Source: Poecilobothrus nobilitatus (taxonomy: Eukaryota > Arthropoda > Insecta > Diptera > Dolichopodidae). From it: 64,000 nt of DNA. The stretch covers positions 33,315,398-33,379,397 of the forward strand of contig OX352773.1 of the NCBI GenBank assembly GCA_947095535.1, in the 5' to 3' direction. The position numbers were made by a program, and so were the translations under genes. This document shows, piece after piece, positions 50,437 to 61,315 of this stretch. Numbering within the stretch: position 1 is the stretch's first letter; each line of letters begins with the position of its first letter. The notes under the pieces are model-generated. The model ran no database searches. It saw only the letters and a program-made list of their open reading frames with translations, and was not told the DNA's origin.

Positions 50437-50919
50437 GTTATTGCTGTTAAACAATATTTAGTTAGACCAACTGGACGTCCAGGTCTTGAAAGATCTATAT
50501 CACAACAATCATCAACAAGTGGTGGTAATCAACAAAATAATAATATTATAACATCAACCTCAACATCATCATTATCATCATCATCATCATCATCAGCAAC
50601 AATAACAACTGCAACAACAACAAATACAATTGAATCTACATCAATTTTAGTTAATAATAACAATATTAATAATAATAGTAATAATAATAACAATAATAAT
50701 AATAATAACAGTAACACTGTTATTAATAACAATATTAATAATATAAATAATAATAATAATTTAAATAACAATAATAATACTCCTTTGGATATTCAACAAC
50801 AGCAGCAACAACAACAACAAACACAATTAAATAATTCATCACTTATTATTCAAAATACAGAATTACCAATTGCTTTAGCTCAGGCTGCTGGAAAGCCTTT
50901 AAATGAGGCAATTGAACAG
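50437..50919 (+). CDS. Internal exon of an unrecognised gene; Ser/Thr-, Asn- and Gln-rich
   Basis: The exon has 161 codons, is open throughout, and is phase 0 at both ends. The acceptor is TTTCAG|GTTATT and the donor is GAACAG|GTATTA. Residues 1-25 read VIAVKQYLVRPTGRPGLERS then ISQQSS. A Ser/Thr stretch (about 36-62, including a TCA run), a long Asn stretch (about 71-112) and a run of nine Gln (about 119-127) follow. The exon closes with ELPIALAQAAGKPLNEAIEQ. The complex first and last blocks suggest conserved regions flanking an expandable linker. Arg-Pro-rich GRPGLERSIS could be a phosphorylation site (inference). I do not recognise the family. The expanded Asn/Gln runs resemble insect regulatory proteins, but give no function. 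The minus-strand Leu-rich frame here is only the antisense of these triplet runs. Confidence 0.85.
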
Positions 50920-51002
50920 GTATTATTTTATTATAAATTACTCCTAAAACTATGCAAACATATATTTATCTATTTATTTATTTATTTATTTTTATTTCCT
51001 AA
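50920..51002 (+). other. Splice donor and start of the downstream intron
   Basis: GTATTATTTT follows the exon's CAG. The first 38 bases, to 50957, recur at 52013-52050. After that comes a TTTA microsatellite (50965-50995), then retrotransposon sequence. Confidence 0.7.
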
Positions 51003-51671
51003 ACTTCAAAGTCCATACCTACAAAACGATTGAAAAAGCTAATAATGTATTTGATAGCCTCAACTAACTATTTCATTCACGAACTTTAAACAGTAAAGTA
51101 AAAACGTGTGTTATAAAACTCTCATAAAACCAATCCTTGTATATGGCTCTCCCATCTGGTTTAACATAAACGTTTCCTTGATGAAAAAACTTAGGTTATT
51201 CGAAAGGAAGTGTCTAAAAGCATGTACCAATCTTTTTAGAAAACCGTCAACAGATTTTCTACATAACTATTCAAATAAAATTGTATATATGAAACCTCAA
51301 ACGTTATCAGAGTAGGCAATTTTATCATCCGAATAATACGTACGTAATCATATACAACGTAGCAGCTAAGTAAAAAATAATTCTCTTATAAGCCACCATT
51401 TTCACGAAAATGAAGAGTACATTAAAAGCAAAATTAGAAACGGTTTCATACCACCAGAAGGATTTGTGTTTTTAGATAAATATAAATATATTAAAAATAA
51501 TAATTTCATTTTCCTATAATTTATCACTTTAAAAGACATGCTAATTTAAAATCTTTACCGCACAACCTAAACACATTGGACATAACAGATAGAAATCTAT
51601 TTAAATTTGATAAAAACATAATATTTAATAAAAAATTAATAAGTTCTAAACCCTATTTTTGGGATAACTAA
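51003..51671 (+). pseudogene. Decayed non-LTR retrotransposon, C-terminal part of ORF2, inside the intron
   Basis: IEKANNVFDSLN, then after a stop LFHSRTLNSKVKT, then after a frameshift CYKTLIKPILVYGSPIW with LRLFERKCLKACT and RKPSTDF (51106-51260). This is the thumb/post-RT region of Jockey/CR1-like elements (LxKTLIRPILTYGSPIW...LERKCLRAC). Farther on, RNGFIPPEGFVFLDK (51436-51480) and a terminal KLISSKPYFWDN with TAA at 51669-51671 give the end of the protein. Several stops and shifts make it dead. It lies in the same orientation as the exon. The catalytic RT domain is missing (5' truncation). Confidence 0.75.
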
Positions 51672-51982
51672 TATTAAGATAGGTTAATTTTTTTTTTCTT
51701 TTTCTTTGATTATTATTATTTTGGTTTTTTTTTTTTTTTGTTTTTTCGTACACCTAGTTTATATTACGCCGTACGCCAGTATTATATTAGTTTCATATTA
51801 ATAATATATTTCTTAATCTAAAGATGGATTACTTCTTTACATTTTCCTTAATTCATTGTTATACCAATAATCATTATTTTACCAAAAGAAAAAAAAATAA
51901 AGAACTAAATTAATTTTTCTTCAGTTTACATGATGTTCCTTCTCTTGTCAACGTTCTGCTTCTATTTGTTTACTTATATATT

Positions 51983-52050
51983 GGAAAGCCTTTAAAAAAG
52001 GCAATTGAACAGATATTATTTTGTTATAAATTAATCCTAAAACTATGCAA
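51983..52050 (+). pseudogene. Duplicate of the exon's 3' end and donor region
   Basis: These 68 bases match 50890-50957 at 63 positions: the last 30 exon bases plus 38 intron bases. The donor GT has become AT (CAG|GTATT to CAGATATT), so it cannot splice in the normal way. The two copies bracket the non-LTR remnant. They look like an unusually long target-site duplication or a repair duplication. Confidence 0.88.
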
Positions 52051-53200
52051 TTATATTTATACTTATTTTAAATATTTTTTTTTTAATATATAATTTAATT
52101 GTCTGCAAAAAAAAAAAAATTTAGACAATTAGTCTACAAATCATCATAAAGACAAAAATTACATATAAAACAAGTTGTTTGATTTAAATCTTAAAACAAA
52201 AAAAAAAAACTATAGTCATTTCCATGGAATTTTAAGCATGATCTTCATGCTCATTAATCAATTCTTCAGTCGTAACTACAAAATAGAAACTATTTTGAAC
52301 TATGAAACTATTTTATGATATCCAGAGAATTCACCTGAAAATTTTGTTTTTGTTAATTTGGAAAAAAAAAAAAAATTTTAAATTCTATTTGCGTTTTAAC
52401 TTTTGTTAACATAACAAAAGTTATGTAAAAAAAATAACTTTCAATAATATGAGACCGCCATAAATTCTTCAGATGAAAATCTATTCATTTTTATTTTTGT
52501 ATAAAGTGCCATTAAGTACTTAAATTTGAATTGTTGTTAATTTTTTTTTTTTTAAATTTTTGTCTTTCTTTTATATTTATGCACAAAATCAAAAAAAATT
52601 AAATTAATCTTAAAGTGTCTGACATTAATAATTACAATATAATAATAAAAACTAATGGTTTTAAATTGGTAAATATTATATTATATATTTTATTATTAAT
52701 ATAGTAAAAAAACAAAAAAATAAATAAATAAAAAATTATTGAAATTAATATTTTGGCAATTAATTTAAAAAACCAAAAACTTAACGTTAATATAATGGCA
52801 GTGTTGGTCCAGAACAACCTATTCAATTAAATTTATATAATGTATTAATAAAATACTAATATATAATAATAATGGCAGCAGTTTATTACATTTCCTTGTT
52901 TCGAAGGTTTTATAAAGTTTCGAAATTTCTTAAAAATTATAATAATGACGTCAACTTATTTAAACTCAATCTATATATTATATTAATGGTACATATTTTA
53001 ATTGATTAAGTGATGACCTTTACTATTTTTCACTAAAATATTATAAAAACAAATACATATATATATACTATATCTATATCTATCTATATATACCAGCTAT
53101 AATTTTTTTATAAATGCCACTTCTAAATTTAAGATTTTTATCCTATATAGGGATGTAGAGCTATACGTTGTTGATATCCTCGTTTTTTTTAGAATATCAA
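52051..53200. other. AT-rich non-coding stretch
   Basis: No further exon is recognised. The frame at 52632-52826 is AT-driven. Confidence 0.5.
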
Positions 53201-53368
53201 TTTTTTTTTTTAATGCATTTCTCTGATTACACAGCCTTTCCTGTTCAGGCGTGTCTGTAAATGTCTTAAGGGGGAATAACTCTTATGATGGGATTCGAAC
53301 CCACACTGCCTCCCTTGGTGTTTACAGCGTATTTTATACGCTCTTACCCACTAGACCACCGAGGCCTC
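53201..53368 (-). mobile_element. tRNA-derived SINE (family 1), copy 3, reverse orientation
   Basis: Reverse-complemented it has box A TGGTCTAGTGGGTAAGAGCG, the AGCGTAT-AAA-ATACGCT hairpin and box B GGGTTCGAATCC, then the shared body and an A-tail (T-run at 53201-53211). A perfect AGAATATCAA duplication flanks it (53191-53200, 53369-53378). About 24 bp near the 3' end is deleted compared with the other copies: the TTTATGTGGCAG segment is missing. Confidence 0.92.
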
Positions 53369-53484
53369 AGAATATCAAATTTCATCAATTTATTTAAAAA
53401 TAGGGTTGTGATTTAAAAAAAAAAAATATAATACTTAATTTATAATACTCGGGTGCCATATCCGTGAGTCATGATAGTTAAAAT

Positions 53485-53796
53485 AAGCTATGAAAAGCGA
53501 ATTTATATAGAACGTTTATACAATCATTTTTGTGAATGGGTGCGGAGAGTGTTTTTGGGTTAACCAGTTTGCTCTAACGGGCCGCCAATTTGGAGCTGTT
53601 ATGCAAATATTTAAACTTTCTCGCTCTAAAATAAAAACGGTTTGACCGATTGACTTCAAATTTTGTATACGTGTTGCTCTTTGACAGTGAAGTTGACTCT
53701 ATTAATAGACTTGGAATTTGCTAACCCATATCTTCAATTAAACACCCATGTTTTATTTATTGAGAGGCGCAGCAATGCGCACTGTATATTAGCTAG
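53485..53796 (+). mobile_element. Helitron-like non-autonomous element
   Basis: It shares CTAACGGGCCGCCAATTTGG, AATAAAAACGGTTTGACCGA and TCAAATTTTGTATACGTGTT with the reverse complement of 2132-2411. The 3' end has hairpin GCGCA-GCAA-TGCGC (53767-53780), then ACTGTATATTAG and CTAG (53793-53796), which fits a Helitron 3' hairpin plus CTRR. The 5' end is eroded near GAAAAGCGAATT. No Rep/helicase is present. Confidence 0.5.
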
Positions 53797-55129
53797 CTTT
53801 ACTATAAAATTAAAATGATATGTATATGAAATAAAACTAAAAATCAAATTTGATTAAATCTCTTAATATTTTAAATATTATACTCGTGATATAAACAATT
53901 ATATAATATTGTTGGGGACAAAATAAGAATATATGTATTAACAGAGTGGAAAATTAAAGTGAAATTACATGACAGTTGAAATTACATGTACATACAATCT
54001 CAATACGAACTTTAATTAGCAAAATCTATGCTGTTTTTATATACTTTCGAAAATGTGGTTTTGTGTTTTTACTCTAATTGACATTTCCAGCAACAATTAT
54101 GACATTTATGATAGTTAATAACTATAAAACAAATTAAATTTAACTTGAACTAATGACACATGACAAATGTCAAATCATTTAACTCAAGCTAAATTTGAAC
54201 TGAAGTTTGAACACAACTTGAATACATCCACTTATATCTTTATTTCAATTAATATTTTGTTATTCTAATCACGAATCTTTAATAATATAGTATATAAATA
54301 GGGTTCGTAAGTTTTCAAGGATTAAAAAGAAAAAAATGCATTATAAATATTAATTAGTAATAATTAAGTTAAGCAATAACAATAATTATTTGATTCATAA
54401 TCTTTTAGCTGAATCCACTGCATTGAATTACAAATTAATATTTTCTCGTTGAGATTAATTAGAATTAAAAGAAAAATAAAAACAATTATACTTAGATATT
54501 TTGTTATGATTCTTTAATTAATTTGATTATTAAGAAAAGTTAAAAGTGTTTATACTTGTTTTGTCAAATAACAATATCTCTTTAATCATTAGTATTCAAC
54601 TTAAGTATATATATTAAGAAAAATTTGACTGATTTTATGAATTGGGTTGGGAATTATTCATAAAAAAAATGTATACAATAATAATACATATTATGAAAAA
54701 TTTCAACAAAAAAACTTTATTTAAAATTCACGGGCATTTCTTAAGATAAAAAAATTAAGAAAAACTACTTTTTTTTTGTGACTAATAGTGGAAAGGGCAT
54801 AATATGAAACTTTTAAAAACTTTTAGATATTAATAACAAAAATAAAACAAGTAGTATGTAAAAGCAAAGGTTTTTTAAAGACATACATTTTCAAAGAGAG
54901 CACTTGAGTACTTTTGCTAAACTATTGTTTTAATCTCTTACTACTTTTACATCAAAATATCTAATTTTTGTTAAGAGCTTTTTATATATGAGAAAAAATG
55001 TGAAGAATGAAGAGACACTTCTTCAGTTTTAAAATAAGTCTATATATAATTAAGATAAGCCTATATAAAAACCCATTACGACATCTAAAGATATTATATT
55101 GGAGCTATAATTTTTATATCTTATACTTA
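53797..55129. other. AT-rich non-coding stretch
   Basis: No gene is recognised. Confidence 0.5.
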
Positions 55130-55460
55130 TGACAAATTTGCGCAGGTGTTAGTTATATCATTAGGTGTATAAAAAAGTAGAGAATTTTCGATTTTTAAAT
55201 CAAAATTTTCTAAAATCCTTTTTTAACATAATGATAAATTTACATACTAAATTATAAAAATTTATATAATTTATATTATAATTTATAAAATTCCTTCTCC
55301 TTTAACGTTTTTAAATTGAAAAAAAAAAATATTAAGCAGAACTTGAAATGTAAACATTTGAAAATAACTGAGTTTTTTTCAACTCTACTGCGTAGTAGAT
55401 CGTGTTACATAAAAAATTTATTTCATAGCATTAATAACATTGTAAACAGACGTTTCACAA
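55130..55460 (-). repeat. Diverged family-B fragment
   Basis: The order GCGCAGGTGTTAGTTATATC, AACATAATGATAAATTTACA, AGCAGAACTTGAAATGTAAA, GTAGTAGATCGTGTTACATA, TTGTAAACAGACG parallels the 19405-20140 copy in the same orientation. It is highly diverged and non-coding. Confidence 0.5.
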
Positions 55461-55544
55461 TGCGCCTGCCAGTTTTGATTTATGTCTAATCAATTTTTAT
55501 TTCCGAACTCAACTTCCTTTGACCATAGGTAATTCATGAGTATT

Positions 55545-55690
55545 AAACGTTATATAACCTATTGTTTGATTAAAACAGGAAGGTGGTGCTTTTAGTATAG
55601 GTTAAAGTCCCACACACTCACAGAGGACTAGTACTCTTCTCACTCCTCTATATATAGGGTCTTTCGATGATTCCCCACCTTGCAAAGACA
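55545..55690 (+). repeat. Dispersed module, second copy
   Basis: AACCTATTGTTTGATTAAAA, AGGAAGGTGGTGCTTTTAGT, GTTAAAGTCCCACACACTCA and GGTCTTTCGATGATTCCCCA then CCTT match the copy at 21985-22105. The ends (AGGTGGTG and CCCCACCT) are complementary. No ORF2 remnant lies directly upstream here. Confidence 0.6.
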
Positions 55691-56499
55691 AATAAAAGTC
55701 GAACGAAAGGACAGACTGAAATTAATAAACAAATTTATGTGCTACAAATAACTGTTATATTCAGATTCGTGTTTTTTTTTTTTATTACTAATAAGTAAAC
55801 AAAAAACATTACTAAATTTTAATGAAAAAAACAAAATGGCAATAAAATTAAAGTAAGATAGAATAAACAACAACTACATTAAAATAGCTTTTAATAAAAT
55901 ATAACCTTGAAATTCACTTTAAAGAAAAAAGAAATACAATTAACCAAGTAAAAATAAGTGAATCTTTTTTGAAGATTAAATTTTTTGTACATAAATATAA
56001 AACTGATTTTTGTAGATATTTATCTTAATTCCAAAAATTAGTTTTCTTTTAATTACTTAAGATATATTTTATACGATTCCTCTATTAAAGCACAATATAG
56101 GACTATAAAACCTAAAATATAGTTTCGATATCCTACTATTCTCTGCACTGTTATATTTTATTTTTCTTTTAGCACTGTTATATTTTATTGTTTTTATAAT
56201 TCCCATAACCCAGTTTTTTTTTTCTTTATTTCAATTAATTATAAATACTTAAAAACTAAAAACATTCCTTTAATTTTTGGTAAATATGTTTTTGTTTTAT
56301 AATTCTAAATTCATCTTAAAATATAAATTTTTTTATGACCCTAGCCTAAGTTGTTTGATCTTATAAATTTTTAGGATTAACGTATGTTGGTTGAAATAAA
56401 TAATTATAACTAATTATAAGTAAGTAATTTTATTCTTTTTTTTTTTTCTTCTAATTTATTTATCTACCGAAATAAGTTTGAATATATAAGATTTTTTAA
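55691..56499. other. AT-rich non-coding stretch
   Basis: No gene is recognised. Confidence 0.5.
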
Positions 56500-57840
56500 T
56501 AATATTTTAAGCTGTTTAAAAGTTTACAAATTTAATATATATTATTTTATTATCTTTTTAAAATGGATTATGTTGTTTATGTTTTTAATTTCATAAGGTA
56601 AATCATTATATATTTTAAGACAATTGTATAGATAATTGTTCTCGCGATTATCTGTCCTTAAAAGAGTTAAATAAAAGTTCAATCTGTTTTTTGTATTACG
56701 GTTATGAATATCTATCGATCTATTTTAGATGAAATTGTGCTTAATTTCGTTATTTATAATTTTAAATGCTGTTATATATAACTCATATTTATATATATAT
56801 GAATTATATTAATTGCCTTTTTCCTTAATATATGATATATATCTATAGTTTATGTAAATAAATTGGTGGGGCTCTGCTCCAAATGGGATTCAAATAGGTA
56901 ATATTTGATAAAATAAATGAAGTATAAATAACATACAAAACATTTAACATGAAGTATTTTTGAAGTCATCTAAGATGTATGGAGTAATTTTCTTCGAAAA
57001 AAAATCAATATGTTCTTGCCACTTCATTTTATTATCTATTACTAATCCTAAGTAGTTCCTAAGTAATCCTAACTATTTTGGTTATTATAAATAATAGTAG
57101 TGTTTTGGAAATTTTTATTTTTGAAAATTATAATATTAGTTTTTATAATATTTAAAAGAAGGCGATGTTCTTTAAACTATTCATCGATCATTTTAATATT
57201 CTTTTCAATATCATGTTTTATTTCTTCTTCGTGTTTCCTATCGTATTTTAGTATAGCATCATCTGCATAAAGCTGTATGGTACCCTTTAAGTTTAATCGC
57301 GATATGTCATATATGTAGATTTTAAAAAGGTCTGGCCCCAAAATAGAACCTTGTGGAACACCTTTTTAATCTGTTTTTGTTTTAGTTTGCTTTCTATACT
57401 ATTAAGCAGAACTTTTTGCAAACGATTTCACAAATAAAATTTAAAAAAAGATATTTGACTTGGGTTAAAATTCATTGTTACTAATTTAAATAGGAGAATT
57501 TCATGAACTATACACAGTCAAATACTTTTTGTAAATCAAGAAAAACTCAGGCAACATATTTCTTATCATCAATACTTTTACAAATAAAATTTGTAATATT
57601 TACGCAGGCAGCGGTTGTGTTCGATTTTTTTTCAAAACCATATTGATTCTCACTAAGTGTATCCGATTATTAATAATAAATGAACTTATTCGATTTTTTC
57701 CAATAGATTCCAAAATCTTTAAAAAAGCACTTAGGACAGAAATTGGTCAGTAGTTTGACTGATTAAATAAGTCTCCATTCTTAAAAATAGGATTTATAGC
57801 TGCTGTTTTAAGTGATTTGTAACTAAAACCCAGTTTTTTT
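56500..57840 (-). pseudogene. Decayed CR1/Jockey-like reverse transcriptase, RT core to C-terminus
   Basis: From the high end, minus frames give LKTAAINPIFKNGDLFNQSN, PISVLSAFLKILESI, (after shifts) [71 protein letters not shown] (catalytic YADD at about 57257-57283), YLGLVIDNKMKWQEHIDF, KITPYIL and finally LRTDNRENNYLYNCLKIYND then LPYEIKNINNI before 56530. This is the full order of RT blocks followed by the thumb and C-terminal region. Many stops and frameshifts break it. The endonuclease N-terminus is not seen. It is the most complete retrotransposon relic in the window. Confidence 0.85.
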
Positions 57841-58046
57841 TGTAACTAAAAAACTTTAAAAGTATATCTAACAATGTAAATACTTTTTTAATTAAATATT
57901 TTATTTTTTTTGGAATTCTTATTTTTTATAAAAATTTTTCAAATTCTTTTTTTCCACAGTTTTAGGTAAATGTTTATTATTGTAATTGTTCAACTTTTTA
58001 TTATTTTTATCAGCTAAATGATTAGAATTTCGTTATATAAAAATCA

Positions 58047-58156
58047 CAGTAAAACCGTTCTCATTCCAAACATTCGAATATTAATTAAATCGAACTTAAT
58101 TGTAAGAATTTTATAGTATATTTTTTAATCATAAGCTAAGAATGGGATCTTTACTG
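58047..58156. repeat. Possible miniature inverted-end element
   Basis: CAGTAAAACCGTTCTCATTC on the left and CAGTAAAGATCCCATTCTTA, reverse-complemented from the right, pair with gaps around a 110-bp AT-rich unit. No TA duplication is present. Tentative. Confidence 0.3.
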
Positions 58157-58171
58157 AAATGTAAAATAATA

Positions 58172-58730
58172 AAATTACGTTTGTGACACCTTAAAGGAGT
58201 CGAGCTATATACAAAGAGTCAAGTGTATATAGATCGGCTCAGAATCGAATTCTTAGTCGATTTAGCCACGTACTTCTGCCCGTTAGTCCGCACGATACCT
58301 GAAAAAATAAAAGAATTAGGAGCATCTTTTGAAAAAAATTTCGTTGCAGTATATAAATCCAGCAAATTCATCGGTCGCGTTCGTGCTGCCACACAACTTC
58401 TTACTTTATATGTAAATAACTCAGTGTCTTTTGAAGTTAAGTATCTGAAATTTTCTGAAAGGAAGTGAAATCTGAAGTCAAATTTTCTAAAAGGAAGGTT
58501 GGTCTAGAGTAGCAAGTTCAGGGAGTTGTCATACAACTTCTCTTTTTAAATGAAAATAACTCATCAGTGTCATACAACTCCAAAATTTACATAAATATAT
58601 GTCGGCATTTAATTAAGTAAAAAATCTTAAATTTTAGATGGTTAAGTTTTATGGAAACAGCATATATATAATGTTGTTATGGGTACCGAAAATTGGCATA
58701 GTCTACTCTACTGCAGTCTTCCTCGTTTGA
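58172..58730 (+). mobile_element. Family-A element, short diverged copy
   Basis: AAAATTACGTTTGTGACACC, GAGTCGAGCTATATACA, AGATCGGCTCAGAATCGAAT and TCGATTTAGCCACGTACTTC correspond one for one to the start of the 28711 copy. The far end, GTCTACTCTACTGCAGTCTT then CCTCG, matches its CTTCCTCG end. The middle is much shorter (about 560 bp total). The 81-codon frame at 58223-58468 lies wholly within the repeat and has no known motif. Confidence 0.65.
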
Positions 58731-61102
58731 CATATGAATTTGTTTCATTTAACAATTTCAACAAAATAATTTAAATTAATTTCACTACTATATCTTCTGA
58801 TAATACATAATATTATATGAAGACCTCCTGGAAAAATCATAATAAGAAGATTGATATAGAAAAAAATTTTGCAATTCTAAAACTAGAAAATAATTGAATT
58901 GGAAAACTAATCGAAAAAATAATTATATATAGGTACTATACATTTTAACTTGCAAATTCAATTCATTCTATGCTCTAATTACTTCCTGTTTCAATATTTA
59001 TACAATATATAAAATCATAAATATTTAATAATACTATAAAATAATTATATGTAGATACACTATATCTATATATAGATCAATTTTAATATACATATATAAT
59101 AACTAAAACAAAGCTAATTATCTGGAAAAACATTTTTAAGTCAAATTGTCCAGAAATTAAAAAAAAATAAAATATACCTATATATGTATGTGAATAAGTA
59201 TGAATAATATATATGTAACCATCGTCATCATCGCCATCATCGTTTATAATCACATTTATTAAACGATATTAATCTTTTTCTGGTCAATGTTTTTTTTTAT
59301 TTTTAGCCTTTTTTAATATTTTCAGTATTTTTTTTATTGTAAAAAATTTAACAATTTGTTCTCTTAAAGTTTTTAAACCGTAAATTTTTAATTACTTTAA
59401 AATAAAATTCTTTACTTTTTTTTTATTTTTTTTTTATTTTTAAAATTAATATTCATAATGTCAATATAGAAAATACGCAATAAGTAACAACAAAATTAAA
59501 AATCGTATAAGTACAAAAATGTAATAAGACAATTTCAAATAAAAAAAAAATATGTCAAAGGGTTAATAATTCATATATATAATTATAAATTCAAAAATAT
59601 AGAAAATTATTAAAAAAAAAATTAAAATTTTAATAAACAAATAATTAAAATAAAACGCCATTAGATTAACAAAAATATAATATTTTAACTATAACCAAAT
59701 CTTTTAAATGAAAAAATTCAGTCAATATGAGGAATTGAAGGATTTCTATAGTAAAATTTCTAGGATGATGAATTAGTTTTAACAACTATACAATTAAATT
59801 AGTATAGTTATATTGTAATACTGACTTTAACTTTTAAAAATAACATATGTAAGTCATATTTTCCTCTCATGTTCTAAAAATTTTTAAATTGTATTTGAAT
59901 CAATCAGAATTTTTATTTTACCAATGCATAAATAACCATAAACTCAGAAGTCATAATAAACTGTATAGGAACGCGTTTTATATTTAAATTTATACTCATT
60001 TTTACGTTTGACTCAAAACATTGAGTAAAGTTTGAAGTACGAAAAAGAAAATAATATTTAATTTGTGAATTTGTTATGTTAATGTGACATATGATAATGA
60101 CATATGAGTGTTTGTATTTGAGACGAAATCATAAATCATCATCATAATTCATAATATTTTCTTTTATTTTTTTAATATTATAATTTTGTATTGTTTATAT
60201 TTCAAATTTTCAACCAATAAATAAATGAATGGATGAATGCGACATAACATTGTCATTGATAAAATATATTATTATGAGTACATGTGTAGAAATATCATCA
60301 TAACAAATAGTTACAACATGACAAAGTTGACAATAAAAGTTTGATCAAATTTCAAAATTCGTTGTTTGATTAAATTTCAAAAGTCGTCGTTTGATCAAAT
60401 TTCAAAATTTGTCGTTTGAAAATTAAAATGATGTTAGAAGAAAAACTATAATTGAGTTATTTAAGGAAAATTCAATTTTGTGCGACAAAAATACAAAGTC
60501 TTACCAAAATAATGAAAAACGGATCCCATTTGAAAAAAAATTAAGTAAAAAAGTGAATATTTCTATTTCTGCATTTTAATAATAATAACAATTTTTTGTT
60601 TTATGACATTATTTATTAAATTTATATTTTAATATTTATCTTATTTAAAACTTTTTACTTGATTTTAACTATATAATTTTGAATATCAACTGTTAAATGT
60701 CCACTAAAAATAACTGATTCATTATACTTGCTCTGTGTACATATTGTACATTACCGACAATCTTGGACGACAATATCGTATCTCATTGAACTTTAGATCT
60801 TGTTAAAATAATGTAAAAGAATAATTATTAAAAAAAAATAGAAAACTATAAAAAAAATTAGGATTAATTTTTGTAAATTGAAATAGTTGCAATCATGATT
60901 GTTAATTTCGAAAATTCTTTGCAGAAAAACTAAAAGAGAATATTGTTAAAGTAATTTTAAACATACATATTATTTATATATATCATATATTATCATCTAA
61001 ACATTTCAATATTTCTAACCTATTATGTACGATACTATGAGCTTTTCCGAAGATATCGTACTTCCCACTAAATACTAAAATACTATAGCTAATTCCACTA
61101 AT
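58731..61102. other. AT-rich non-coding stretch
   Basis: No gene is recognised. Near 60345-60420 a unit GTTTGATCAAATTTCAAAA(T/G)T(C/T)GT repeats three times. Confidence 0.5.
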
Positions 61103-61315
61103 TTTATTCCGAAAAATCCCGAAAAATTTTTAGTGCACTCGAAAATATCGCATTAAATTAGCTGATCGCGCGCTTGATTATCTGCCAAATTTTTATAGTA
61201 CATACTACTACACACTAATCGACTACACTAGATATTCGTACTAAAAGATTAATACATATGCATAATTTTTTGTAATGTACATTTAAATGCTCGAAAATTC
61301 AACTTCGGAATAAGA
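61103..61315. repeat. Dispersed repeat shared with 13305-13395, possible MITE
   Basis: GCATTAAATTAGCTGATCGC, TTGATTATCTGCCAA, AATCGACTACACTAGATATT and AAGATTAATACAT match 13305-13395 in order. The edges read TTATTCCGAAAAATCCCGAA on the left and, reverse-complemented, CTTATTCCGAAGTTGAATTT on the right, suggesting short inverted ends. Non-coding. Confidence 0.5.

Noticed and set aside
50529..50771. Leu/Asp-rich minus-strand frame
   Set aside because: It is the antisense of the TCA, AAT and CAA triplet runs of the exon on the plus strand.
58223..58468. 81-codon frame of fairly normal composition
   Set aside because: It lies completely inside a diverged family-A element, and homologous positions in the other copies are not open in the same frame.
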